DNA of 64,000 nt from CADEFX01 sp963840425. Its GTDB lineage: Bacteria > Pseudomonadota > Alphaproteobacteria > Rhizobiales > Hyphomicrobiaceae. Position 1 is the first letter of the stretch; each line of letters opens with the position of its first letter. The notes beneath the pieces are model-generated. The model was not told the origin of the DNA and made no database searches. It saw only the letters and a program-made list of their open reading frames with translations. Shown here piece after piece: positions 54,521-63,736 of the stretch. The DNA is taken from contig CAWIYZ010000001.1 in assembly GCA_963840425.1 (NCBI GenBank), positions 186,001 to 250,000 on the forward strand. The letters are read 5' to 3'. The translations under genes and the position numbers were made by a program.

Positions 54521-55285
54521 CTAAAGTATCTTGGCCAGGAACTCCTTGAGGCGCGGCTCCTTCGGGTTGCTCAGCAGCTCGCCTGGCGGACCTGATTCCA
54601 CGATGCGGCCGTGGTCCATGAAGATGATGCGATGGGCCACCTCGCGGGCGAAGTTCATCTCGTGCGTGACGATGCCGAGCGTCATGCCATCGGCCGAGAG
54701 CTTGCGGATAACGTCGAGCACTTCCTTGATCATTTCGGGATCAAGCGCAGAGGTGGGCTCGTCGAACAAAAGTACGTCGGGCGACATCGCTAGCGCCCGC
54801 ACAATGGCGACACGCTGCTGCTGGCCGCCTGAAAGCTCGGCTGGGTAGGCAGTGGCATAGCCGTCGAGGCCGACACGACGCAGCAGCCGATGAGCAGTAG
54901 CCTCAGCTTCTGCTAGGGTCGCGCGGCCGGTGTGGACAGGGGCAAGCGTGATGTTGCGCAACACCGTCAGGTGGGGAAACAGCGTGTAGTCCTGAAACAC
55001 CATACCGATGCGCTGGCGGGCCTTGACCCACTGGGGGCGTGCATTGAGCGGGATTTCGTGGCCTTCGAAGCGGATCGTGCCTTGGTCGATCTCCTCGAGG
55101 CCGTTAAGGCACCGGATGAGAGTCGACTTGCCGGACCCAGACGGGCCGATGACGACCACGATCTCGCCGGCCCGGATATCCAAGTCGACGTGATCGAGCG
55201 CGATGACCGATCTGTATCGCTTGACCAGCCCTCTGACTGAGATCAAAGCGTCTTCCAGTGCAGGACCGCCGGCCGCCGTGATCAC
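54521..55285 (-). CDS. Polar amino-acid ABC importer, ATP-binding subunit
   Basis: The 254-residue ATPase of the GlnQ/HisP group has Walker A GPSGSGKSTLIRCLNGLE, the Q loop in GMVFQDYTLFPHLTVLRN, signature ELSGGQQQRVAIVRALA, Walker B VLLFDEPTSALDPEM and switch His in GIVTHEMNFA. The GTG start overlaps the lyase stop (GTGA). It is the last gene of the operon 59207-54521. Confidence 0.95.
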   Translation of the reverse strand: MITAAGGPALEDALISVRGLVKRYRSVIALDHVDLDIRAGEIVVVIGPSGSGKSTLIRCLNGLEEIDQGTIRFEGHEIPLNARPQWVKARQRIGMVFQDYTLFPHLTVLRNITLAPVHTGRATLAEAEATAHRLLRRVGLDGYATAYPAELSGGQQQRVAIVRALAMSPDVLLFDEPTSALDPEMIKEVLDVIRKLSADGMTLGIVTHEMNFAREVAHRIIFMDHGRIVESGPPGELLSNPKEPRLKEFLAKIL

Positions 55286-56799
55286 CCCGCCGTCTCCGCT
55301 CCGGCCAGGGCAGCAACGGCGGCCTCGAGTTCGCGCTTGGCCGAGGCCAGACGCTCCTTGCGCTCGGCTTGCTGCCGTCGGTCGTGCGCGAGTTGGCGCT
55401 CCAGCGCTGCCGCCATGGTTTCGATGTCAGCGCGAGCGGGGCCGCCAGTACCTTGACGCCGCTCGGCGGCGAGTTCGGGCGCCAGCGCCTCCAACAACAA
55501 CGACGGCGCAATCTCGATCCTGCTCCCGGTCAGCTCACGAGCAACCTCGCTGACGAGATCGGCGGTGATTCCGCTCGCGGTCAGACCGCGGCTGACCGCA
55601 GCGCGCACCACGCCACCCGCAACGTGGTGCGCCTCGCGGAACGGTAGACCTGCCCGCAACACAAGCGCATCCGCAAGATCGGTCGCGGTCGAGAAGTTGG
55701 TTTCGACCAAAGCGCGCATGCGGTCCGGCTTCGGCGCCGCGCTGGCGATCACAACGTCGAGCACCTGCAGCGTATCGATGGTGTCGTCCAGCGCGTCCCA
55801 GGCCCAGCGGAAGGCCTCGCTATTGCCGTCGACCGTGTTGGTGAAGTGCGTGCCCTTGACGCCAGCGACTGCGGTGGCCAACGCGCCCAGAAGCTGGGCC
55901 GAGCTTGCTTTCAAATCCTCGAGCACGACCATGTTCTTCTTCTGTGGCATCATGCTGGACGTGCCGGCGACGCGATCGGGCAGGTCGAGCGTTTGGAACT
56001 CGTAGCTCGTCATGACGAAGAAGTCCTGGGCAAGCCGGCCCCACGTGGTGGTCAACAGCGTGACAGCGGATAAGAGCTCCATCAGGTAGTCGCGCGAGGC
56101 GACGGCATCGAGCGTGTGGGCGACCAAGCCATCGAAGCCGAGTAGGCGGGCTGTCTGCGCACGGTCGATGGGATAGGGCGTTCCGGCAATGGCACCGGCA
56201 CCGAGCGGGCTCATGTTGATGCGCGTATAGCATTGAGAGATGCGGGTATGATCGCGCTCGAACGCGTGGAGAAGGCCCATCAGATACCAACCGAAGGTGA
56301 TCGGCTGCGCCGGCTGCAAGTGCGTGTAGCCCGGCATCACCACATCGGCAAACGCCCGCGCTCGCTCGAACATGGTCGTGCGCACGCCAAGAACGCCGTC
56401 GAGTATGTCCAGCACGGCTGCTCGCGCGCGCATGCGGTTTTGGGTGGCCTTGAGATCGTTGCGGCTGCGGCCGGTGTGCATGCGCCCACCGTTCTCGGAG
56501 CCGGTCATCTCGATAATCCGCGCCTCGTAATTGAAGAACACGTCCTCGCGCGCGCCGTCCGCAGGTACACCAGCCGATCCTTCAGCCTCGAGCGCTAGTA
56601 TGGCGCGCACCACCGTACTGGCGACCTTGCTCGACAGGATGGCGCGGTCGTGCAGCATCACGACGTGCGCCTTGTTGACGTCCGAGAGATCGCTGATGCC
56701 GCTTGCCAGCTCGCGGCGGATCTGCGGCAGGAACAGGTGCTTTTGCAGCCGCGGGTCGATGCTCTCGGAGAGAAAAGCGCTGACTTTGGATGAGGACAT
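55282..56799 (-). CDS. Argininosuccinate-lyase-family C-N lyase
   Basis: The 505-residue member of the aspartase/fumarase superfamily has region 1 GGRMHTGRSRND (~104-114), region 2 PGYTHLQPAQP (~156-165) and the catalytic-serine loop GTSSMMPQKKN (279-289). ArgH is usually ~460 residues; here a 50-residue charged, coiled-coil-like tail (AALERQLAHDRRQQAERKERLAS) follows. It sits inside an amino-acid importer operon and not with arginine genes, so a catabolic role is likelier. It should split fumarate (or a relative) from an N-substituted aspartate. Confidence 0.88.
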   Translation of the reverse strand: MSSSKVSAFLSESIDPRLQKHLFLPQIRRELASGISDLSDVNKAHVVMLHDRAILSSKVASTVVRAILALEAEGSAGVPADGAREDVFFNYEARIIEMTGSENGGRMHTGRSRNDLKATQNRMRARAAVLDILDGVLGVRTTMFERARAFADVVMPGYTHLQPAQPITFGWYLMGLLHAFERDHTRISQCYTRINMSPLGAGAIAGTPYPIDRAQTARLLGFDGLVAHTLDAVASRDYLMELLSAVTLLTTTWGRLAQDFFVMTSYEFQTLDLPDRVAGTSSMMPQKKNMVVLEDLKASSAQLLGALATAVAGVKGTHFTNTVDGNSEAFRWAWDALDDTIDTLQVLDVVIASAAPKPDRMRALVETNFSTATDLADALVLRAGLPFREAHHVAGGVVRAAVSRGLTASGITADLVSEVARELTGSRIEIAPSLLLEALAPELAAERRQGTGGPARADIETMAAALERQLAHDRRQQAERKERLASAKRELEAAVAALAGAETAG

Positions 56800-56841
56800 G
56801 GGGCTACCGGTTACGTGGCGAACAGTTAGGGGCCGACGACT

Positions 56842-57567
56842 TCAGACACTTTCCTCAATCCGCCGGCTGCTGCCGAGCTGCGGCCTCGTGCGGTCGACGC
56901 CCTTGCCGCGGCGCTGGCCGATGCGCAGCTCCAGGCGGCGCGTGAACATGGTCAGGGCTGAGCAGATCACCATATAGGTAAGCAGCACGAAGCCATAAAT
57001 GAGATAGGCCGGGTTATCGCCGGTGCGCATCGTCTCACGCTCGACTATGATTTGACCGGCGCGGAAGAATTCGGTCAGGCCCACCATCGAGGCCAGCGCC
57101 GTTGCCTGCACCAGAGTCGTGAACAGCCCGGTGAACGGCGGCAGGATCGGCAGCAGCGCTTGCGGCGCCTGGATATAGCAGAAGATCTGCCAGGGCTTGA
57201 GCCCGAGCGCCATGGCGCTGGTGATCTGATGCTTGGGCACGGAGTTGAGTCCGCCGCGCACGATCTCGGCGCCGTTAGCGCTGCCCCACAGTGTGAAGCT
57301 GATTATCGCGGCCTGAAATGGCCCGAGCGAGATACCCAGGAGCGGGCCGGCGAAGAAGACGAACAGGACATTTACAACCAGCGGCACGCCGCGGAAGAAC
57401 TCGACGTAGGCGAGCACGAGCCAGCGTACGAGGCGCCAGCGCACGATGCTCGCTATCCCCATCAGGACCGAGAGGATGGCGCTCAATGCCAGCGTCGCGA
57501 TGGCGAGCTGGAACGTGCGCTCGAGGCCCATCAGAAACAACGGCATGTTCTTGGCGATCAGGTCCAT
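56842..57567 (-). CDS. Polar amino-acid ABC importer permease 1
   Basis: The 241-residue permease starts MDLIAKNMPLFLMGLERTFQLAI and has about five helices. The EAA-loop is GGLNSVPKHQITSAMALGLKPWQIFCYIQAPQAL. It pairs with the second permease as a His/Glu/Gln-type heterodimer. It lies six bases after that gene and 42 bases before the lyase. Its tail is basic. Confidence 0.93.
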   Translation of the reverse strand: MDLIAKNMPLFLMGLERTFQLAIATLALSAILSVLMGIASIVRWRLVRWLVLAYVEFFRGVPLVVNVLFVFFAGPLLGISLGPFQAAIISFTLWGSANGAEIVRGGLNSVPKHQITSAMALGLKPWQIFCYIQAPQALLPILPPFTGLFTTLVQATALASMVGLTEFFRAGQIIVERETMRTGDNPAYLIYGFVLLTYMVICSALTMFTRRLELRIGQRRGKGVDRTRPQLGSSRRIEESV

Positions 57568-57573
57568 GACACC

Positions 57574-58248
57574 TCATCTCCCGTCGCGGAACGGCTTGTG
57601 CAACTGGGCCTCCACGCGTCGCACCACGAACGAGAGGCCCCACACCAGCATTAGATAGAGCACGCATATCGCGGCGAAGTTCTCGAGCGTGCGAAAGTCC
57701 ATGGCGCTGCGCTCCATGGCCACGTAGGTGAGCTCGGCAAGCCCAATCACCTGCATGTACGAGGAGTTCTTCAGCACCGAGATCGAGGTGTTCAGCATCG
57801 CCGGAATGCTGATCCGCAAGCCGAGTGGCAGCGCCACGGCCCACAGGTACTGCAGCCGCTTCAAGCCGAGCGCTCGGGCCGCGTCGTTCAGCCCCTTGTT
57901 GATGGCGATGAAGCCTCCGCGCACGTTCTCGGTGTTGTAGGCGCCGCCCCACAACACCAGGCACAGAACTGCGGACCAGTAGAGAGAAAGGCCGAGGCCG
58001 AGCGATGGCAGCCCGTAGAAGATGAAGAACAGCTGGGTGAGGATCGGCGTGGTGCGGATTACGTGCACGTAGGCACGTACAACGTGCGACAGCACGGGCA
58101 CGTTGAAGATGCGGATCGAAGCGCAGATGATGCCGACGCAGATGGCGCCGGCAATGCTGAGCACGCTGACCTGCAAGGTCATCAGCAATCCTTGCAGCAA
58201 GGCCGGCAGGCTCGCCTCGATGTAGGAGAAGCTGAACTTGTAGCTCAA
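57574..58248 (-). CDS. Polar amino-acid ABC importer permease 2
   Basis: This permease has the family opening SYKFSFSYIEASLPALLQGLLMTLQVSVLSI and EAA-loop GGFIAINKGLNDAARALGLKRLQYLWAVALP. No ATG is available. TTG 58248 matches the usual family start; TTG 58287 would add 13 arginine-rich residues. Together with permease 1 it forms the membrane channel. Confidence 0.9.
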   Translation of the reverse strand: MSYKFSFSYIEASLPALLQGLLMTLQVSVLSIAGAICVGIICASIRIFNVPVLSHVVRAYVHVIRTTPILTQLFFIFYGLPSLGLGLSLYWSAVLCLVLWGGAYNTENVRGGFIAINKGLNDAARALGLKRLQYLWAVALPLGLRISIPAMLNTSISVLKNSSYMQVIGLAELTYVAMERSAMDFRTLENFAAICVLYLMLVWGLSFVVRRVEAQLHKPFRDGR

Positions 58249-58343
58249 GGCGACTAAAATCCATCGGCGGCGCGGTGGGGTTCGCAATCAGGAACGCGAT
58301 GGTGCGCTCGCACGTGGCCCCGCTGCCCGTCCTGTCAGGCGCG

Positions 58344-59207
58344 CTATTCTCGGACCGCGTTGGCCGGGGCCTTATCGGGATCGTACGCGGTCAGGTGATA
58401 CTGCCTGAGCTCGGGCTCCACGTACTTCTCCACGAGAGCAGCCGTGATGCCATCCTTGTGCATCTTGGCGAGGGCGGCGTTGACGTAGGCGAGCCAGACC
58501 GTGTCGCCCTTGCGCACCGCCGCGCCGCGGAAACCGATCATGTACGGGTCGCCGACCAAACGGACCTTTGGGTTCTTAGACGAAATGCCGTAGATCACGT
58601 TGAGATCGTGACCGTAGGCGTCGGCCCGGCCCTGCAGCAACGACTGCACCGCTTCGTTGACTGTGTCGAGTTTGATCATCTCGAGCCCGGGCATATTTTT
58701 CTCGAACCACGGGATCTGCCAAGCGCCTTTGATCACTATCAGCTTCTTCCCCTTGAGGTCGGCGAGCGATTTGATCGAGCTGTCTTTGGATACGAGAAGG
58801 TCGCTTCCGCCCCAAGCGTAAGCGTCCGATATGTCGACCACCTCGCGGCGCTCCTTGGTGATGCCCATGGTGGCGATCATCAGGTCGATCTTGCCACCGA
58901 CCAGCGACGGCACCCGGTTCGCCGTAGTGACGCACATGATATCGATCTTGTTCTCGTCGCCGAAGATCCACTTGGCAATCTGCCGCCCCATGTCGACCTC
59001 GATCCCCTTGGGCTGGCCTTTCTCGTCCAGAAAGCCATCCGGCGGGTAGTCGCACTTGCTGCCAAACAGCAGCTTGCCCTTTTCCTTGATCGCCATCGGC
59101 ACGGCAGGCATGTCTGCGGCGAGAGAGGCAGGCGGAATGACCCCGCCGGCAGCCATCAGTGCAACAGCGGCAAGCGCCCGCCTCACACTTTTGGTTCGCA
59201 CAATCAT
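58344..59207 (-). CDS. Polar amino-acid ABC importer, periplasmic binding protein
   Basis: The 287-residue protein has a signal peptide (MIVRTKSVRRALAAVALMAAGG to SLAADMPA) and a family-3 solute-binding fold. Typical blocks are GFLDEKGQPKGIEVDMGRQIAKWIFG, GKIDLMIATMGITKERREVVDISDAYAWGG and LKGKKLIVIKGA. The aspartate that usually binds the ligand alpha-amino group is in the block VDISDAYA. GGAGGAGAGGA gives a strong ribosome-binding site. It is the first gene of the operon and will set substrate specificity. Confidence 0.93.
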   Translation of the reverse strand: MIVRTKSVRRALAAVALMAAGGVIPPASLAADMPAVPMAIKEKGKLLFGSKCDYPPDGFLDEKGQPKGIEVDMGRQIAKWIFGDENKIDIMCVTTANRVPSLVGGKIDLMIATMGITKERREVVDISDAYAWGGSDLLVSKDSSIKSLADLKGKKLIVIKGAWQIPWFEKNMPGLEMIKLDTVNEAVQSLLQGRADAYGHDLNVIYGISSKNPKVRLVGDPYMIGFRGAAVRKGDTVWLAYVNAALAKMHKDGITAALVEKYVEPELRQYHLTAYDPDKAPANAVRE

Positions 59208-59768
59208 TCCTCTCCTCCCGTGATTTCGTGAGCTGAACTTAGTGAGCCGATTGGTGTAGCTCAGGGTGGTCCGCGACCGCAGTGTCCACAGTATTGGGAT
59301 CTCGATTGCGGCGCGGTGTGATGAACTGCTCATTCGGGCATTCACAAGGGGCAAAGACACTAGATCGACGGCCGACACTTTACACTCGGCGGAATTAGAT
59401 CACCCCGGAAGGGTACTGACCAGCCCCCTTCCCCCGCGCTGACCACAAGAAGTGTAACGGGTTCAGGATATTATTTGATGAGGAGCGAGCAGTTGAGATA
59501 GCGCAGGGGTCTGGTGAACCCTGTCCTCTGTGACACCGCCTTAGCAAGGGGCGCGGAGGCAACCGGGCCCCTGGGTACTCCAGTGGTGCGCTTCGAGCGT
59601 GCGCTTGGGTATCCCGAAGCTACCAGTCTCGCCAGACATCAGAGCGGGGACGGCGGCGGCCCAATCGGATTATCGTGAGCTGGGAGGATCCGCAGACGAT
59701 CCCCTCCACTTGGCATTGATGCGCCGATTGGCGAACAGTCTGCGCGGTTTGCAAAAGAGAACTGCAAA
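59208..59768. promoter_or_regulatory. Divergent region between importer operon and first M81 gene
   Basis: The 561 bases hold no gene. Frames at 59599-59838 overlap the M81 start and are not protein-like. Both transcription units must start here. No unique regulator site stands out. Confidence 0.35.
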
Positions 59769-61280
59769 ATGGGGGCAAAAACCTTGCGCATCGCTGTCGC
59801 CGGCTTTTCACACGAGACGAACACGTTCGCACCGGTGAAAGCCGACTACGAAGCCTTTGTCGTCGCCAAAAGTTTCCCGCCGCTTGTCCGAGGCGCTGAG
59901 ATGCTTCGCCACATCAAGGGGAAGAATCTCCCAGCAGCAGGAATTATTGGCGTTCTCGAGGAGGCGGGCGCAGAGATCGTGCCACTGCTCTGGTGCACAG
60001 CGACACCGTCTGCGCACGTCACGCATGACGCCTACGAGCGCATCACGGACGAGATGTTGGCGATGACCGCGGCGGCCGGCCCGCTCGACGGTATTTGCCT
60101 CGAGCTGCATGGCGCCATGGTTGCCGAGCACGTGGACGACGGCGAAGGGGAGCTGCTGGCACGCCTCAGAAAACAATTCGGCAACGACATGCCGATTGCC
60201 GTGGCGCTCGATCTACACGCCAATGTCACTGCAGAGATGGTGGCGCATGCCGATTACATCGACCTCTATCGTCGCTATCCGCATATCGATATGGCCGAGA
60301 CTGGCGCGCGGACAGCCACCGGCCTGCTCGGCATGCTCTCGACGGGCAAGCGCCCCGCCAAGGCCTTCCGACAGCTCGAGTTCCTCATTCCGGTTAACAG
60401 CGGCTGCACGGATTTCGGTCCTTCAGCTGAGGTCTACTTCGACGTGATGCCAGCGATCATGCGTGAGATGCCCGGGTTGTTCGGGCTCTCCTTCGCTTGC
60501 GGCTTTCCCCAGGCCGATATTGCCGATGTCGGGCCGAGCGTGATTGCGTATGCCGACAGTCAAACCATCGCTGACATGGCAGCCGACCGCTTGGCCATGG
60601 AGGCGGGCAGCCGTGAGGCCAGATATCTGCCGGAGTTCTATCCGGCGGACGAGGCCGTGCGCCGCGCGCTATCAGTGGCGAAGGGAGCAAGCAAGCCCGT
60701 CATCATCGCCGACACGCAAGACAACCCGGGCGGGGGCGGGCCCGGCGATACGACTGGCGTTCTGCGTGCCTTGATCGCTGCCGGAGCTAAGGGCGCCGCT
60801 ATCGGCGCCATTATCGATCCGGAGACTGCGGACGCGGCTCACGCTATTGGCGTGGGCAACCGTGCTGTGTTCCGGATTGGCGGCAAGCGTTACCCGGGCG
60901 ATAACCCGGTCCGCGCGCGCGGCAAGGTGCTAAGCGCCCGCTCCGACGGTTGGACGGCGCTCGGCGCGATGAAAGGCGGGATGCCGATCAATCTGGGCCG
61001 TACGGCGCTGATTGAGACCCAGACCGAGGGTGTTCTGGTCGTTGTGGCCTCACGCGTCGCGCAGACCATGGACAGCTCCATCTTCAGACACCTGGGACTG
61101 GTCCCCGAGAAGCTGCCGATCATCGTGGTCAAGAGCTCCGTGCATTTCCGCGCTGACTTCCAGCCGTTGGCCGAGGCGATCCTGGTCGCAAAGGCGCCCG
61201 GGCCGGTAACGATCGACCTGACCGAGCTGCACTATCGGAAGGCTCGCCCCGGCCTTCGGTTGATGCCACGTGGAGGATGA
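59769..61280 (+). CDS. M81-family metallopeptidase (MlrC-like) 1
   Basis: The 503-residue protein starts MGAKTLRIAVAGFSHETNTFAP. It has the zinc ligands Asp148 and His150 in VALDLHAN and His172 in RYPHIDM, the same 2- and 22-residue spacings as in MlrC. LELHGAMVAEHVDDGEGE and DTQDNPGGGGPGDTTG follow, and an MlrC C-terminal domain (residues ~300-495) completes it. MlrC finishes microcystin breakdown, but most family members have unknown substrates. It is divergent from the importer operon. Confidence 0.9.
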   Translation: MGAKTLRIAVAGFSHETNTFAPVKADYEAFVVAKSFPPLVRGAEMLRHIKGKNLPAAGIIGVLEEAGAEIVPLLWCTATPSAHVTHDAYERITDEMLAMTAAAGPLDGICLELHGAMVAEHVDDGEGELLARLRKQFGNDMPIAVALDLHANVTAEMVAHADYIDLYRRYPHIDMAETGARTATGLLGMLSTGKRPAKAFRQLEFLIPVNSGCTDFGPSAEVYFDVMPAIMREMPGLFGLSFACGFPQADIADVGPSVIAYADSQTIADMAADRLAMEAGSREARYLPEFYPADEAVRRALSVAKGASKPVIIADTQDNPGGGGPGDTTGVLRALIAAGAKGAAIGAIIDPETADAAHAIGVGNRAVFRIGGKRYPGDNPVRARGKVLSARSDGWTALGAMKGGMPINLGRTALIETQTEGVLVVVASRVAQTMDSSIFRHLGLVPEKLPIIVVKSSVHFRADFQPLAEAILVAKAPGPVTIDLTELHYRKARPGLRLMPRGG

Positions 61281-61317
61281 TGGGCCTGGCCGCGCCTGAG
61301 AGCAGCGACGCTGGTCT

Positions 61318-61617
61318 ATGAAGGGCTGTCCCTCAGCGACGGATGCAGTGCTGCTCGTACCCGACACTCGCGGACGTGGACGCAAACGGCAACGAGCCGC
61401 GTTGGCGCTGGTTGGGATACCAGCCGTGCAACGAACAGTGATTGCGGCGGCTAAAAAGGAGACCAAAGCCGCCGCACATAAAGTCTACGCCTCTCGCGGC
61501 AAGCCTCAAATCACCGATGATTACCGTTTGTGGCTGGCCGTTGATCTCTTCACGGACTTGCGCCGCGGTCGCACCATCTCCTCGTACGTCTTGGCAGCGT
61601 CTCAAGCATCTTCTTGA
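61318..61617 (+). CDS. Doubtful small frame
   Basis: A 99-codon frame (MKGCPSATDAVLLVPDTRGRG) has a basic first half and an AAAKKETKAAAHKVYASRGKP to WLAVDLFTDLRRGRT segment. It has no ribosome-binding site and overlaps the minus-strand frame ending at 61602. The composition is borderline coding. Not recognised. Confidence 0.2.
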   Translation: MKGCPSATDAVLLVPDTRGRGRKRQRAALALVGIPAVQRTVIAAAKKETKAAAHKVYASRGKPQITDDYRLWLAVDLFTDLRRGRTISSYVLAASQASS

Positions 61618-61778
61618 GCGCCTTGTGCCATGGCGGCTGCCACGGCGTCGCTAACCACCGCACCGGAGAGGCGGGTCAGCGTACCGGCCGCATTGATGAT
61701 CCTGCTGGCCATCAGATCGACTGGAATTTCGTTCACAACGCAGGTGACCTCTTCTATGGAATTGCATGTTGGCGGCAC
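61602..61778 (-). CDS. Possible small protein downstream of M81-2
   Basis: The frame from GTG 61778 reads VPPTCNSIEEVTCVVNEIPV, then DLMASRIINAAGTLTRLSGA and VVSDAVAAAMAQGAQEDA, 58 residues of coding-like, family-free sequence. It is in frame with, and follows 60 bases after, the stop of the M81 gene at 61839; the frame between the two stays open. It could be a small co-transcribed gene or the torn end of another. Confidence 0.35.
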   Translation of the reverse strand: MPPTCNSIEEVTCVVNEIPVDLMASRIINAAGTLTRLSGAVVSDAVAAAMAQGAQEDA

Positions 61779-61838
61779 ACCGCACCCATCAAACGACGTG
61801 CGGACCTTGCGCGCTAAAGTTGGTTTGTGGCGCTTCTG

Positions 61839-63371
61839 CTACCAATCGGGTGGACTCCACGCCGTGTCTGCATCAAGCGGGTAAACCGGCCGTGGCAGCC
61901 CGCGCCACTGGCGTCGCTCGAGCGCCGGCGAGGTAAGCCCTTCGGTATCGACCTCGATCACCCGATCGGGCGAGAACCACGGGAGGAAGCCTGCACGGAA
62001 ATGCCCGCGCGACTTGACGACCACGGTTGCCGCCTTGGCAATATCGAGGCCAAACATCTCGAAAAACATCGGATCAGCGGTCTGGATGCGCTTGGAGATG
62101 ACGATCACAGTTATGCCCCCCACGCCATCGATGCAGAGCGCAGCGGCGAGCCCGAGCAACAGCGTTCGGCCCTGCGCGTACCCGAGCCGGCCGACGATGG
62201 TGCCGTGGTGCAATCCCACGACCTCCACGTCGGCGGCAAACGGCTGATCGCACGGTAAGCCTGGATGCTGATTGAATTCGGCGCGAAACCGTGCGCCGAC
62301 CCCCTGCCTGTGCGCCTCGGCCGCAAGCGGCGGATCGAAGAAGCTGCCATAGAGCACATTGTGCACCTTGGACCTGACAAGCGCCGCCAGCAATTCGGTG
62401 CAACGTCCGGTGCCGCCGCCGCCGGGATTGTCCGCGCATTCGGCCACGATCATCGGCCGCCGGTTCGATGTGCGCGCCATCTCGACCACGTTGGCTAGCG
62501 GCGTCAGCACCTTTGCAAAGCGCCCCTTGCTCGCCCAACAGCGCTCAGCGAGCTCTCGGGCAAGCATGCGTGCGCGAGCTTGGTCGCGACGGGCGGTGAC
62601 GACAATGGCAATGCCGTTCTTGGCGCTGTCTGCGAACACGAAGCCACCGAAGATCGACACATTGAGAATATCGCCGGCCAACTCGGCGCGGCGACGGGTG
62701 CCATAGTCGATGAGATCGCCGTAGGGGCCGTCCGCTGTAAGCAAAGCGATCGGCGCCGGCGTGATCGGCAAGCGGATGAATGCCGATTTCGGATCGGCAT
62801 GGCCGGCAAGGATGAGACGCAGCGCGAGGGCTGCCTCCTCGCCCCTCTCGGTCATGTCCACGTGCGGGTTTGTCCGGTACCCCACGATGAGATCGCAATT
62901 GGCCACCATGCGCTCGGATATGTTGCCGTGCAGATCAAGCGTGACGACAATTCTGGTGCCAGGCCCGACAAGCTCCCGCACCAATTCGATGATGCTGCCG
63001 TCAGGATCATCGTCGTTGGTCGCGACCATGGCGCCATGATTGGCGACATAAACCGCATCGAGCGGCCCCGCCTTCGCCAGACCCTCGCGAATTGTCTCCA
63101 AGAAGCGCCCCATCAACCTGCTATCGACAGGCCCGTGCGGGTGACAGCCCGCAAGCAGAACCGGCACAGGAGCCCAAGGGCCGGTGGCATCCATCGTCTT
63201 AACGAAGGCGGCCGCCTCGCCCATGATCAACGGATTTGCCGCGCGCGCGGCCTCGAGGATGGCTGTGTCCACAAGATGGTAGTAGTTGGTGAAATCATTC
63301 TCCTCGGCAACGGGCGCTTGCCGATTACTCTCAAGCCAGACCCCGAGGATGGCTACGCGTGGACCTTGCAT
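61839..63371 (-). CDS. M81-family metallopeptidase (MlrC-like) 2
   Basis: The 510-residue protein (MQGPRVAILGVWLESNRQAP) has zinc ligands Asp146 and His148 in VTLDLHGN and His170 in NPHVDMTERG, spaced as in MlrC. NHGAMVATNDDDPDG and ECADNPGGGGTGRCTE are the other family blocks. The N-terminal SHETN of paralogue 1 is replaced by LESNRQ, so substrate contacts may differ. ATG 63371 has GGGAG before it; GTG 63377 is also open. It is divergent from M81-3. Confidence 0.9.
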   Translation of the reverse strand: MQGPRVAILGVWLESNRQAPVAEENDFTNYYHLVDTAILEAARAANPLIMGEAAAFVKTMDATGPWAPVPVLLAGCHPHGPVDSRLMGRFLETIREGLAKAGPLDAVYVANHGAMVATNDDDPDGSIIELVRELVGPGTRIVVTLDLHGNISERMVANCDLIVGYRTNPHVDMTERGEEAALALRLILAGHADPKSAFIRLPITPAPIALLTADGPYGDLIDYGTRRRAELAGDILNVSIFGGFVFADSAKNGIAIVVTARRDQARARMLARELAERCWASKGRFAKVLTPLANVVEMARTSNRRPMIVAECADNPGGGGTGRCTELLAALVRSKVHNVLYGSFFDPPLAAEAHRQGVGARFRAEFNQHPGLPCDQPFAADVEVVGLHHGTIVGRLGYAQGRTLLLGLAAALCIDGVGGITVIVISKRIQTADPMFFEMFGLDIAKAATVVVKSRGHFRAGFLPWFSPDRVIEVDTEGLTSPALERRQWRGLPRPVYPLDADTAWSPPDW

Positions 63372-63736
63372 GCGCACTCCCGCCTGCGAATTGTTTGTCG
63401 ATGAATTTGCGTAACGCTCACCAGCCCATTACCGGACATTCCACATTTTCTTCCCGTTACGGCAGCAAGATCATAGCCGAAGCGATGAGGTGCAAAGATG
63501 CCGCCCACCCGATTGCAAACTTTCTGAACGACAACATGCCGAAGAATTCTAGCGTATTCCGTGGCACCTATCGCGCACGCGCCAAGCGTCCCCTTTTATT
63601 GCGAAGAATTCGGGCATAAACGCGCTATCATTGTCGTGGCGGCCCAAAGTCCTGGCTGGCGCCAAACTCGGAAAGCTGTAATTATTTAGGTCGCGGGCGA
63701 TCTGTAAAAGGATTTGCGCAATCCTGGGGAATGGTA
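63372..63736. promoter_or_regulatory. Divergent region between M81-2 and M81-3
   Basis: No gene is seen in these 365 bases. They separate two divergent M81 starts and so should contain both promoters. A 63359-63619 plus frame is not protein-like. Confidence 0.35.

Noticed and set aside
57275..58264. 329-codon minus-strand frame and the 58275-59231 plus-strand frame
   Set aside because: Both are off-frame shadows of the permease and binding-protein genes, which have clear transporter motifs.
62580..63404. 274-codon plus-strand frame
   Set aside because: Antisense to M81-2, whose zinc motifs and length fit the family.
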